A DNA stretch of 64,000 nucleotides from Candidatus Eisenbergiella merdavium. GTDB taxonomy: Bacteria > Bacillota > Clostridia > Lachnospirales > Lachnospiraceae. Both the position numbers and the translations under genes were made by a program. The notes beneath the pieces are model-generated. The model was not told the DNA's origin and did not search any database. It saw only the letters and a program-made list of their open reading frames with translations. The stretch spans positions 1 to 64,000 of the forward strand of contig DWWS01000065.1 of assembly GCA_019119595.1 (NCBI GenBank), in the 5' to 3' direction. Positions 31,885 to 40,448 of the stretch are shown here, piece by piece; the stretch's first letter is position 1; every line of letters starts with the position of its first letter.

Positions 31885-34539
31885 ATGAAACCAATTTCCA
31901 TCCAGAATGCCTGGGAGAAAAACCTGAAGCACATATCCCTCGATATCCCCCGGAACAGCCTGACCGTGTTCACCGGTCTGTCCGGTTCCGGCAAATCCAC
32001 GCTTCTGATCGACGTGCTCTACATGGAATGCCAGAGGCAGTATCTGGAGGCCATGTCCTTTCAGGGGATCGCAAAGCCCGCGGTGGAGCGCGTTTCAAAC
32101 GCCTCTCCCGCCGTCGTGATCACCCAGACCGACCAGAACCGCAATCCCCGCTCCACGGTGGGCACGGTAACGGACCTCTATACCGGACTCCGCATGCTTT
32201 TTGAAAAGCTGGGCGTGCGGGCCTGCCCTCACTGCGGCAGAACGATCTCCGCGGCGGACTGCCGGGAGGAGGTGGTTTCCTCCCTCCGCCCCGGCCATGC
32301 CGGAAAGGAATTTTCTGTTTTTCAGTATTGCAGGGAATGCGGGGAAAAAATGAAAAAGCTCACCGCCACCGATTTTTCCTTTAATACAAAAGAAGGGGCC
32401 TGCCCGGACTGCGCGGGGATGGGAGAGATTTTAACCGTCAACCGGAAAAAGGCCGTGGACGAAGCCCTCTCTCTGGAGGACGGGGCCGTGCGCTTTTGGG
32501 AGACAAAATACGGCGCGTACCAGACCGAAGCCTTTTATGCCGCCTGCCGGTATTACGGCTTTCCCGCGCCCGCCTCCCTTCCCGTCTGCCGCTATGAGCC
32601 GCTGCAGAAGGCCCTCCTGTACGACGGCGTTTCCGCCCCGGAGATCCTGCGGGCCTTCCCGGGAAAAAAGCCTCCGAAAACGGTGTCCTCCGGCCGCTTT
32701 GAGGGAATCTGCGCCATCCTCAGGCACAGACTGGACAACAGGGGAGAAAAACGGGGCGAGCTGGAAGGCTATTTTCAGCCCTCTCTCTGTCCTTCCTGCG
32801 GGGGGGAAAGGCTCCGGCCCGACAGCCGACAGGTGACGGTAAACGGAGTGAGGCTGCCTCAGCTCAACGAACTTTCCCTGGACGCCCTGGCGGATTGGGT
32901 GAGCGCCCTTGACGCTTCTCTCTCTGAAGGCCATCGCAGGCTGGTTCAGGATTATCTGACGGACCTTTCCACCAAGCTTTCCCGCATCCGCAGGTTGGGG
33001 CTTGGCTATCTGACCTGCAGCCGGGCGGTTCCCACCCTGTCCGGCGGCGAGCTTCAGCGGCTGAAGCTTTCCGCGGCGCTGGCCTCGGAGCTGACCGGCA
33101 TGATCTACATTCTGGACGAGCCGACGGCGGGACTGCATCCCCGGGATACGGAAGGTCTCACCGCTCTCCTGCGCCGTCTGCGCGATCTGGGAAATACGGT
33201 CCTGGTCATCGAACACGATCCCGACGTGATGCGCGCCGCCGACCATATCGTGGACGTCGGCCCCGGCTCCGGCCGCCTGGGCGGCCAGATTGTAGCCTCC
33301 GGTACTCTGCAGGAGCTTCTCTCCCATCCCGACTCCGTGACGGGGAAATATCTGTCCGCCGCCCATCCGATGAAAACGGCCTGTCGGCCCGGCGACGGCG
33401 GCCAGATTCGGATCCGCGGCGCCTGCCTGCACAATCTGAAAAGCCTGAACGCGGATTTTCCCACCGGCTGCCTGAACGTGGTCACCGGCCCCTCCGGGTC
33501 AGGCAAATCCACGCTGATCTTCTCCCTGCTTGCCGGCGGGGTTCAGGAGGATGCGGGAGGCGTCCTCCTGCAGCCGCCCCGGAATGCGGTTCAGGGCTGC
33601 GAAGCCTTTTCCCGCATCGTTTCCGTCCGTCAGGCCTCTGCCCACCGCATGAAGCGCTCCGGCGTCGCTACCTTTACGGAGCTGTATACTCCCATCCGGA
33701 AGCTTTTTTCCGAATACGGGGAAAGCCTTCCCCTCCTTCGCGGCACTCATGCAAAGTCCGGCCTTCCCGCCGCCGCTCCCGCAAAGGCTTCCAGGATCAG
33801 CGCCGGGGATTTTTCCTTCAACAGGCCCGGCGGCAGGTGCGAGGTCTGCGAGGGCATGGGAACCGTCCGAAATCATCTCGTTTTCTTCGCGGACAGCGAG
33901 GTGACCTGCCCCGCCTGCCAGGGAAGGCGTTTTCGGGAAGAGGTGCTTGCCGTCCGCTACCGCGGCTTTTCCATTTCGGAGGTGCTGGAGCTTTCTGTGG
34001 ATGAGGCGGCGGATGTGTTTGCGCCCTCCGACGGCCCTGCGCAGGAAATCCGCCTGCTGAAGGATGCCGCTCACATCCTCCGGCTGCTTCAGGATGTGGG
34101 CCTGGGCTATCTCACGTTGGGCCAGTCCCTCACCACCCTTTCGGAGGGGGAATGCCAGCGCCTGAAGCTGGCAAGAGAGCTTCTGAAGGCTCCCGGCACA
34201 AAGAGCCTGTACCTTCTGGACGAGCCCACCAGAGGGCTGCATCCGCAGGATGTGGAGCATTTTCTCATCCTGCTTGACCGGCTGGTGGATGCGGGAAACA
34301 CCGTCATCGTGGTGGAGCACAATCCGCAGCTCATCCGGGCCGCCGACCACATTCTTGACCTCGGGCCGGAGGGCGGGGAGGCGGGCGGCCGGGTCGTGTT
34401 TTGCGGCACCCCGGCTGAAATGCTCGCCCACGGAACAGGCGCAACGGCGGACTGTCTGCGGGATGCACAAAAGGAGCAACAGGATGCGCAAAAGGAGCAG
34501 CAGGATGCTGCGACATTCAGCCTTGCGCGGCAGGCTTAA
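31885..34539 (+). CDS. UvrA-like ABC ATPase (short class), 884 aa
   Basis: Two ABC cassettes: Walker A GSGKST at 34-39 and again GPSGSGKST in the second half; signatures LSGGE and, in the second cassette, LSEGE; zinc modules ACPHCGR, CPDC and CEVC/CPAC. RNPRSTVGTVT is a UvrA hallmark. It is shorter than repair UvrA (about 940 aa), as in the UvrA2 group linked to drug tolerance. The C-terminus adds a near-perfect repeat of DAQKEQQ (about 863-877). GGAGA precedes the ATG. Role in repair versus drug resistance is open. Confidence 0.88.
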   Translation: MKPISIQNAWEKNLKHISLDIPRNSLTVFTGLSGSGKSTLLIDVLYMECQRQYLEAMSFQGIAKPAVERVSNASPAVVITQTDQNRNPRSTVGTVTDLYTGLRMLFEKLGVRACPHCGRTISAADCREEVVSSLRPGHAGKEFSVFQYCRECGEKMKKLTATDFSFNTKEGACPDCAGMGEILTVNRKKAVDEALSLEDGAVRFWETKYGAYQTEAFYAACRYYGFPAPASLPVCRYEPLQKALLYDGVSAPEILRAFPGKKPPKTVSSGRFEGICAILRHRLDNRGEKRGELEGYFQPSLCPSCGGERLRPDSRQVTVNGVRLPQLNELSLDALADWVSALDASLSEGHRRLVQDYLTDLSTKLSRIRRLGLGYLTCSRAVPTLSGGELQRLKLSAALASELTGMIYILDEPTAGLHPRDTEGLTALLRRLRDLGNTVLVIEHDPDVMRAADHIVDVGPGSGRLGGQIVASGTLQELLSHPDSVTGKYLSAAHPMKTACRPGDGGQIRIRGACLHNLKSLNADFPTGCLNVVTGPSGSGKSTLIFSLLAGGVQEDAGGVLLQPPRNAVQGCEAFSRIVSVRQASAHRMKRSGVATFTELYTPIRKLFSEYGESLPLLRGTHAKSGLPAAAPAKASRISAGDFSFNRPGGRCEVCEGMGTVRNHLVFFADSEVTCPACQGRRFREEVLAVRYRGFSISEVLELSVDEAADVFAPSDGPAQEIRLLKDAAHILRLLQDVGLGYLTLGQSLTTLSEGECQRLKLARELLKAPGTKSLYLLDEPTRGLHPQDVEHFLILLDRLVDAGNTVIVVEHNPQLIRAADHILDLGPEGGEAGGRVVFCGTPAEMLAHGTGATADCLRDAQKEQQDAQKEQQDAATFSLARQA

Positions 34540-34544
34540 GATGT

Positions 34545-34566
34545 GCGGTCAGGCACATTTTTCAAT
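34545..34566. repeat. Partial copy of the palindromic repeat seen at 18402-18437
   Basis: TGTGC...GCACATTTTTCAATC lies right after the UvrA-like stop and before the convergent dehydrogenase gene. The 15-mer GCACATTTTTCAATC is identical to the right arm of the third hairpin at 18423-18437. Confidence 0.7.
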
Positions 34567-34571
34567 CCTCC

Positions 34572-35612
34572 TCACACCCTCATCGCGACCTTGACCACAT
34601 GATCCCGTTTGTTTTCAAACAGATCATAAGCCTCCATGATATGCTCCAGATCGGTCCTGTGGGTGATCAGACAGCGGGCGTCCAGCTTCCTCTGCGCGAT
34701 CAGCTCCATGATCTTTCCGCAGCTGGAAGCGTCCACGCCTCCGGTCTTGAAGATCAGGTTCTTTCCGTACATGTCCGGAAGGGGAAGGATCTGGGGCTCC
34801 TCGTACATGGCGATGACGGCCGCCACCGCGTTGGGCCGGGCGATCCTCCAGGCCATCCGGAAGGTATCCCTTCCGCCCGCGGCCTCCAGAACGGCGTCCG
34901 CTCCCCGGCCTTCGGTCAGGGCGCGCACCTCCCTTTCCACGTCGTCCCGCAGCGGGTTGAGGGTCACATCCGCAAGGCCCTCCCGTTTTGCCAGCTCCAA
35001 GCGGCTGTCGTCCACGTCGATGGCGATGATGCGTCCCGGCTGATACAGCCTGGCGCACATCATGCAGCACAGGCCCGTCGGCCCGGCTCCGATCACCGCC
35101 GCCGTATCTCCCGGACAGATCTCAGCGAGGGATGCGCCCCAGTAGCCCGTGGACAGCAGATCGCCTGTAAACAGAGCCGCCTCGTCCGAAACGCCGTCCG
35201 GGATCAGGGTCAGACCGTTGTCCGCAAAGGGCACGCGCACGTACTCCGCCTGCCCTCCGTCGATCCTGCAGCCCAGCGCCCATCCTCCGTTTGCATCGGT
35301 GCAGTTATTCACATAGCCCCTTTTGCAGAAAAAGCATTGTCCACAAAAGGTTTCCACGTTGACCGCGACCCGGTCTCCCTTTCGGAAGTGTCTGACACCT
35401 TCTCCGATCTGCTCCACCACGCCCACAAATTCATGGCCCAGAACAGTTCCCGGTACCGCCCTTGGCACCGCTCCATGTTTGATATGGATATCGCTGGAAC
35501 AGATGCTGGTCAGTGTTACCCGGATGATGGCGTCCGTCGCCTCCTGCAGAACAGGGACTGGACGCTCCTTAAGCGCCAGCCTGCCCTTTCCTTCATATAC
35601 AACCGCTTTCAT
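34572..35612 (-). CDS. Zinc-dependent alcohol dehydrogenase (MDR superfamily), 346 aa
   Basis: Medium-chain dehydrogenase. The catalytic zinc site is TSICSSDIHIKHG (Cys) with GHEFVGVVEQIG (His-Glu); the structural zinc set is CGQCFFCKRGYVNNC; the Rossmann motif is AAVIGAGPTGLCC followed by IIAIDVDDSRLELA, whose Asp suggests NAD use. It resembles the glutathione-independent formaldehyde or threonine-type dehydrogenases. The substrate cannot be told. GGAAGG precedes the start; it follows the GNAT gene by 22 nt. Confidence 0.9.
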   Translation of the reverse strand: MKAVVYEGKGRLALKERPVPVLQEATDAIIRVTLTSICSSDIHIKHGAVPRAVPGTVLGHEFVGVVEQIGEGVRHFRKGDRVAVNVETFCGQCFFCKRGYVNNCTDANGGWALGCRIDGGQAEYVRVPFADNGLTLIPDGVSDEAALFTGDLLSTGYWGASLAEICPGDTAAVIGAGPTGLCCMMCARLYQPGRIIAIDVDDSRLELAKREGLADVTLNPLRDDVEREVRALTEGRGADAVLEAAGGRDTFRMAWRIARPNAVAAVIAMYEEPQILPLPDMYGKNLIFKTGGVDASSCGKIMELIAQRKLDARCLITHRTDLEHIMEAYDLFENKRDHVVKVAMRV

Positions 35613-35634
35613 GCCGCCCTTCCTTTCCGACTGC

Positions 35635-36843
35635 TCATACTTTTTTGTTTTCTGCGACGTTTCCGGCAGAAAGCCGCTTCGCCATGAAAATATCAGGCTT
35701 TCCCGGCCCGTTCACATCCGGTAGCACACCCACGATCCGGTAGCCGCATTTCTGATAAAAAGAAAAGGGATGGCCGCTGTAGTTTCGGATCTCCTTTATT
35801 TTTTCCAGCGTATCCTGAAACAGATCCCCCTCTGAAAGGCTGGTGGCCCCGTCCTCATCGTCCGTTCCCAGGTACAGAACCAGCGCCCCGGCTTTCGCCG
35901 CCTCCCTTTCGATCCGGCTTACCAGCAGGCTCCCCAGCCCCATATCCCGCAATCCTTCCGCCACAGCCAGGGGATGCAGCTCCCAGCCAAAGGGATACTG
36001 AGGGAGGGCTCCCACGAAGCCGGCCGTCTCTCCGTTTCTGCGGATGGCGACAAGAATGCCCGATTCCAGGATTCCGCCGATGGTCCGGTCTGCCTCCTCC
36101 CTGTTGTTCCAGGCATGGGCAAAGCTGTTCATCAAAATCCGCGTGCAGGCCTCGATATCCCTCTTCGCTCTGCGCTTCTCCTGCTTTTTGCTCTGTTCTT
36201 CACCCTGCGCCCCGTTTTCCTTCGCACTCAGGCGGACAAGCTCCAGCGTCTCCTCCCGTTCCATCACATAGTTGGTGAGAAGGATGCCGTGACGCTCCAC
36301 CTGCTGCTCCTTTTTCACCACGTACCCTCTCTTTTCAAAAAAGGGGCGGGCGGTTATGGACGCATGGGTGGTGAAAAGAAGCTCCGCCCGCTCCTCTCTG
36401 GGCTGTTCCTTTCCAGTCTGCTCCTTTCCAGACTGTTCCTTCCCGGTCTGGCCTTCCGCGTCTCCCCTTTTCCGAAAAACAGCACTTTCCCGCACATGCC
36501 GCTCCAGCCGGTCACAGAGCGCGGCAGCAATCCCTTTTTTCTGGAAATCTTTGTGCACGTACAGCCGGTCCAGATAGCCGGATGGATCCATGTCGCCAAA
36601 GCCCACGATCCTTCCCGTCTTTTCGGTTTCTCCGGCTTCCCAGGCCACCAGGGTATCGTGCTCCAGGAAGGATGCGTTCCACCGCTCCGGGTCCACGTGC
36701 CCGTCCGCCCATGCATCAAGCTGTTCTGCAGTATAATCCGCCGCGTTGACCGTATGGACGGTATCATAAAACAGCCGGGCCATCTCCGCGCAGTCCTGCG
36801 GACGATATTTTCTGATCTCCAGGTTCTTTTCTTTTGGGTTCAT
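35635..36843 (-). CDS. Fused double GNAT acetyltransferase; C-terminal half AAC(6')-Ia-like, 402 aa
   Basis: Two acetyl-CoA-dependent N-acetyltransferase domains in one chain. The N-terminal half (1-196) is YafP-like: LDRLYVHKDFQKKGIAAALC (91-110) and ASITARPFFEKRGYVV. It contains an inserted repeat GKEQSGKEQTGKEQ at 134-147. A charged linker (197-228) leads to the second domain, whose WELHPLAV, LYLGTDDEDGATSLS, SGHPFSFYQKCGY and VNGPGKPDIFMAKR segments parallel AAC(6')-Ia aminoglycoside acetyltransferase as I recall it. It is coupled by 4 nt to a DUF2087 regulator. Aminoglycoside activity is inference. Confidence 0.82.
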   Translation of the reverse strand: MNPKEKNLEIRKYRPQDCAEMARLFYDTVHTVNAADYTAEQLDAWADGHVDPERWNASFLEHDTLVAWEAGETEKTGRIVGFGDMDPSGYLDRLYVHKDFQKKGIAAALCDRLERHVRESAVFRKRGDAEGQTGKEQSGKEQTGKEQPREERAELLFTTHASITARPFFEKRGYVVKKEQQVERHGILLTNYVMEREETLELVRLSAKENGAQGEEQSKKQEKRRAKRDIEACTRILMNSFAHAWNNREEADRTIGGILESGILVAIRRNGETAGFVGALPQYPFGWELHPLAVAEGLRDMGLGSLLVSRIEREAAKAGALVLYLGTDDEDGATSLSEGDLFQDTLEKIKEIRNYSGHPFSFYQKCGYRIVGVLPDVNGPGKPDIFMAKRLSAGNVAENKKV

Positions 36844-37664
36844 TTTTTCCCTCCATTTCCCTGCGCCGTCCCCGCCGCCCGGTACACGCTGCAGTCGTCC
36901 GCCCGGTTCATGAAGCCGTATTCGATCAGAGCGCGGCGGATGGACGGGTAGTCCGCCTCATAGATCTCTTTCAGGATCCGGTTCACTTCCTTTTCCGTAT
37001 AATCCCGTCCCGCCTCAAACCGCTTCATGATCTCGCGCAGAATGATGATCTTCTTCTTTTCTCTTGCAGGGATCTGCTTCAGCGTTCCGTCCTCCTTCAT
37101 ATAGGTTTTCAGCGTTTTCTCCCGCTCCTGCTGTGTGATGCCGTAGCGGTCGTCCACGCAGGCGGCCGCAGGATGCACCTCCTCCAGTCTTCCCTGATCC
37201 GTATTCATAAGCCATTCTTCGGCACGAACCTGTTTCGTGCTCTCCTCCTTCAATTTGTGTCCCAGCGCCCGCATCAGCGCCAGAAAAATCTTCGCCTGCT
37301 TCTCCTTTTCCCGCAGCTTAAAACGGTGGTTCCGTACCGTGGATGGGGTGATTCCCATTTCCGCAGCGATCTGCCGGTCGGTGCCGCCTTCCGAAAGAAG
37401 CCGGAGCAGCCTCATCTGAATCTCCGAAACGCCTGCGCCCGCCGGATTCCCGGACAGCAGCCAGTCCGCAGGCGACCCGTGGGCTGCTCTCACATGCGCC
37501 CGTACCGCGCCGGAGGCCTCATACAGGCTGTCCTCCTCCTGAAAGATCTTTCCCTTTTCATACTCCTTCCCGCAGAAAACACAGCGGTATACCGCCTCTT
37601 CCTCCGCGTATCCCGCCGCAATTTCCTCTATCTCGTAATCCCATAAAGCTTTTTCTGTTTCCAT
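36840..37664 (-). CDS. DUF2087 transcriptional regulator with LuxR-type HTH, 274 aa
   Basis: The N-terminus has RCVFCGKEYEKG and a later AHVRAAHG, which could be a zinc site. A LuxR-type HTH follows (LLRLLSEGGTDRQIAAEMGI, TPSTVRNHRFKLREKEKQ, about 86-125). The C-terminal DUF2087 domain spans about 200-262 (EIMKRFEAGRDYTEKEVNRI...RRALIEYGFMNR). Such regulators often sit with acetyltransferase genes. The ATGA overlap with the GNAT fusion couples them. A leftward promoter TAGACA-N17-TATTCT is visible around 37694-37722. Confidence 0.85.
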   Translation of the reverse strand: METEKALWDYEIEEIAAGYAEEEAVYRCVFCGKEYEKGKIFQEEDSLYEASGAVRAHVRAAHGSPADWLLSGNPAGAGVSEIQMRLLRLLSEGGTDRQIAAEMGITPSTVRNHRFKLREKEKQAKIFLALMRALGHKLKEESTKQVRAEEWLMNTDQGRLEEVHPAAACVDDRYGITQQEREKTLKTYMKEDGTLKQIPAREKKKIIILREIMKRFEAGRDYTEKEVNRILKEIYEADYPSIRRALIEYGFMNRADDCSVYRAAGTAQGNGGKK

Positions 37665-37856
37665 CTTTCTCTGTTCCTCCCTTCCTTTTAATCAGAATAC
37701 CATCTTATTTCACATTTGTCTATATATTTGCAAACTTTTATATAAAACGTTTGCTTTCATTAAACAAAATTACATTATCAAGAAAAAAGATGGCTGCCCC
37801 GGCCGACGTATGATATACTTTTATGCAGTACCATCAGAATACGGAGGGAGGCAGAT

Positions 37857-38378
37857 ATGGCGCTTTTTTATCTGGTCAGACATGGAAAAACTGATTATTC
37901 CGAGCGGAATCAGAAAATCTATCAGGGCTTTGGGGTCAATCTGTCCCCTTTGAGCGCGGAGGGCGTCATAGAAATCCGGAATACCGCCAGGGATGAGCGG
38001 CTGCGCGGCGCAGACCTGATCTTATCCTCGCCTTATACCAGGGCGGTGCAGACGGCGGCCATCCTTTCCAGGGAGCTTCAGGCAGATCTGATCATTGAAA
38101 CGGATCTGCATGAATGGATGGCAAATAAACACTACGTTTATGAGGATGATGAAAGAGCGGAAAAGAATTACCGGGAATTTGCCGAAAACAACGGCGTATA
38201 CCCCGCCGGTCAGGATCCGGATTGGGAGGATACGGCGGCAATACGCAGAAGAGTCCTTCCTGTCCTTGATAAGTACAGGCACCATGCCAAAGTGATCGTC
38301 GCCTGCCACGGAATGCTGATACAGTCTCTCTGCGGCTGTCATCCTCAAAATGGCGAGATCGTGGAATTTGAATACTAA
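37857..38378 (+). CDS. Histidine phosphatase family protein, 173 aa
   Basis: Phosphoglycerate-mutase-like phosphatase. The catalytic motif LVRHGKTD is at residues 6-13 (His9), with SSPYTRAVQTA supplying the second Arg, a Glu in DLHEW, and VACHGM the second His. Typical short length for the branch. GGAGGG lies 9 nt before the start; TATACT near 37812 is a likely -10. The substrate is not predictable. Confidence 0.9.
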   Translation: MALFYLVRHGKTDYSERNQKIYQGFGVNLSPLSAEGVIEIRNTARDERLRGADLILSSPYTRAVQTAAILSRELQADLIIETDLHEWMANKHYVYEDDERAEKNYREFAENNGVYPAGQDPDWEDTAAIRRRVLPVLDKYRHHAKVIVACHGMLIQSLCGCHPQNGEIVEFEY

Positions 38379-38453
38379 CTCGCTTCCGGGAGCATAATCC
38401 GGAACCCGCGTACCATGATTCGCTGTCAATCCATTAAAAAAGGAGAAAACTGA

Positions 38454-39083
38454 ATGAAGCTTGAAAAAAACTGTGCCCTGCTGGTCATTGATATCCAGCA
38501 GGAGGATTTTGTGGGAATGAACGAAAGCAATATGGCAGATCCCGCCTGGGAGTGCATCCGCAACGGCCGGAGGGTTCTGGATGTTTTCCGCCGCAGGAAG
38601 CTTCCGGTGATCCAGATCAAGGAAGTCCACCGGCCTGATATGGTGGATTTCGGCCGGGAGCTGGACGGCTCCGAAGGGATTCACTGTCTGGAGGATTCGC
38701 CGCTCACCGATTACGCCCGGCTCACCTATCCGATCGAGGGGGAATATCTGATCTCCAAACGAAGGTACAGCGCCTTTTTCGGAACGGACCTGGAAATCCT
38801 CTTAAAGGGGCTGCATGTGGATACCCTGTATCTGATCGGCGGGCTGACGGACGTGTGCGTTCATTATACGGCCGTCGATGCCCACCAGCATGACTATCAT
38901 TTCCATGTGGTGACGGATGCGGTGGCCGGTTCCAGCCCGGAGGCGCACCGCTATGCGCTGCAGGCCATGCAGTATCTGCAGCGGGAGGCTCTGGTGACCA
39001 CGGAGGAGATCGAAGCGGCACAGGAAATCGGCAGCCGGATGGTAGCTACTCATAAAACAGTATTAACTAACAAACTGAACTAG
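38454..39083 (+). CDS. Isochorismatase-family cysteine hydrolase, 209 aa
   Basis: The catalytic triad of the family is present: Asp13 (LLVIDIQQEDF), Lys102 (ISKRRYSAFFGTDL) and Cys135 (GGLTDVCVHYTA). Members hydrolyse amides such as nicotinamide or N-carbamoyl compounds, or isochorismate. AAAAGGAG precedes the ATG. The C-terminal residues (VATHKTVLTNKLN) lie right at the left border of the mobile island and may have been altered by its insertion. It follows the phosphatase by 75 nt. Confidence 0.9.
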   Translation: MKLEKNCALLVIDIQQEDFVGMNESNMADPAWECIRNGRRVLDVFRRRKLPVIQIKEVHRPDMVDFGRELDGSEGIHCLEDSPLTDYARLTYPIEGEYLISKRRYSAFFGTDLEILLKGLHVDTLYLIGGLTDVCVHYTAVDAHQHDYHFHVVTDAVAGSSPEAHRYALQAMQYLQREALVTTEEIEAAQEIGSRMVATHKTVLTNKLN

Positions 39084-39108
39084 GGTAGCTGCCGTACAGG
39101 GTGTATAA

Positions 39109-39155
39109 AAGAGCAAGTGAGAAAGCCGAGTGCCTATCACTTGCTCTTTCCATTT
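39109..39155 (+). terminator. Terminator after the isochorismatase gene
   Basis: AAGAGCAAGTGA (39109-39120) pairs with TCACTTGCTCTT (39137-39148), then TCCATTTT. A 12-bp stem; it may belong to the island's end rather than to the hydrolase gene. Confidence 0.75.
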
Positions 39156-39402
39156 TGTTACGCAGTAGAGTCCCGTTTTCGAGAGAAAAGGTATAAAACC
39201 CTTGCCCTTGATGTTTTCGCGTCTGTAAGCCGCCTAAATCAAGGCTATTTCACCCTCTATTGCATAACATTACTATGGCAATTCATGTAGCTGTTTACAC
39301 AAAACAAAATCTATATGCGCTTCCGGGGTTTCACTTAGATAAAGATACCACACCAAACCCACGCAGACTTTTGCTCAACCGATACAGCCGGAGGGCTGGA
39401 TA

Positions 39403-39496
39403 ACAAGAAAAGGGGTAGCGTACCGCTTTTTCTTGTGGGGGTTTCCAAAGGGGATGCCCCTTTGGCACACGACTTTGCAGCGCAAAGTGTAGTGTG
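39403..39496. other. Candidate oriT: three nested inverted repeats
   Basis: The 565-bp gap 39084-39648 has no gene. It holds ACAAGAAAA...TTTTTCTTGT with inner GGTA/TACC (39403-39435), CCAAAGGGG/CCCCTTTGG with a 3-nt loop (39445-39453, 39457-39465), and CACAC-ACTTTGC/GCAAAGT-GTGTG (39466-39496) followed by TTATACC. Such arrays with GTGTGTTATA lie beside relaxase genes in Tn1549-like elements as I recall; the relaxase is missing here. Confidence 0.5.
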
Positions 39497-39648
39497 TTAT
39501 ACCTGCTGTCACGGCTGGTGGGTAAAATGAGGGTTTCGCCGGATGGAAACACTCACTTTGCCCGGCAGGAAAACGGACAGGTTTTTGCGGATGGGGGGTG
39601 AGCAAAAAGCTGGGCGGTTTCAGGAGTGGCAGCAGGTATACTCCTCGT

Positions 39649-40428
39649 TTATACTTTTTTCTTTTTTGATACAGCAGATTTCTTTACCTTTTTCTGCGAA
39701 TTAAGCCGTACAATAGTTTCCCAATCGATTTCACCATTTGATTTACAATATTTGAGCGAGAAGTCAATTGTCATTCTGTTAATTAACTTTGCATACTCGT
39801 TTTGAAACGCCTCATTTTTCTGTTTTGCTTTATGCCCAAGAGGTTCGATTATCTCTAAGTAAAAGTCCTCGTCCCCACTAATGAAAGCCCAAAATTCTTG
39901 TCCGCAATACTTGAAGTAATCTCCTTTGTCTGGCTTTGTATCTCGTCCATAGCAACAACCATTGATAGCAACAACATTAATGCCAGATTTTTGTGTGCGT
40001 AATGTTTTCTTAGCTTTTTTAAAATCCTCTTTCATTGCGGATAAAGAACTTTTATTACTCCATTTGGGGCCGGATTTAATTGCAATAATGTAGCGGGTAT
40101 TGCCTTCTTCGATTTCTAAATCCACCCCTGGAATTCCTGATTTATATCCAGAACGGGTCTTACCACAAACAAAAATCGCAAGTTTCTCTAAGAATTCCCC
40201 AAAAATTGTTTCTTCTTGCGATGAAAGAAAAGCATCTAACAAGACACGAATCAATTCTTCACAAGTTTGGATATTTTTTGCCTTGAAAAGATATGGATTC
40301 TTCTTTTTCAATATCTCCTCAAGTTTTACCTTCTTCAAAGCGTTCAATCTTGCATCATGAAATTCGGCAATATGTTCGTTGATGAATTTTGTAAGTTCAT
40401 GTTGATCTACTGATTGTATTCTTGTCAT
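39649..40428 (-). CDS. PmeII-like type II restriction endonuclease, paralog 2, 259 aa
   Basis: Likely PD-(D/E)XK endonuclease: KKKNPYLFKAKNIQ near residue 41, EETIFGEFLE, then GVDLEIEEGNTRYIIAIKSG, where Asp and Lys form the core; the acidic residue normally before x-K is Ala here. FWAFISGDEDFYLEI follows. It shares order and wording of these motifs with the next gene upstream, so they are paralogs. It is last in the leftward R-M operon; a Lys-rich tail ends it. Family named from memory of PmeII-type annotation. Confidence 0.72.
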   Translation of the reverse strand: MTRIQSVDQHELTKFINEHIAEFHDARLNALKKVKLEEILKKKNPYLFKAKNIQTCEELIRVLLDAFLSSQEETIFGEFLEKLAIFVCGKTRSGYKSGIPGVDLEIEEGNTRYIIAIKSGPKWSNKSSLSAMKEDFKKAKKTLRTQKSGINVVAINGCCYGRDTKPDKGDYFKYCGQEFWAFISGDEDFYLEIIEPLGHKAKQKNEAFQNEYAKLINRMTIDFSLKYCKSNGEIDWETIVRLNSQKKVKKSAVSKKKKV

Positions 40429-40448
40429 CTGATTACCTGCTTTCCAAT

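Noticed and set aside
32431-34491. Two long minus-strand frames (about 330 codons each) opposite the UvrA-like gene
   Set aside because: Antisense shadows in a GC-rich gene with clear Walker, signature and zinc motifs on the plus strand.
39331-39605. Short minus-strand frames in the island's left gap
   Set aside because: They run through the inverted repeats of the oriT-like cluster, have no ribosome binding site and no recognisable domain.
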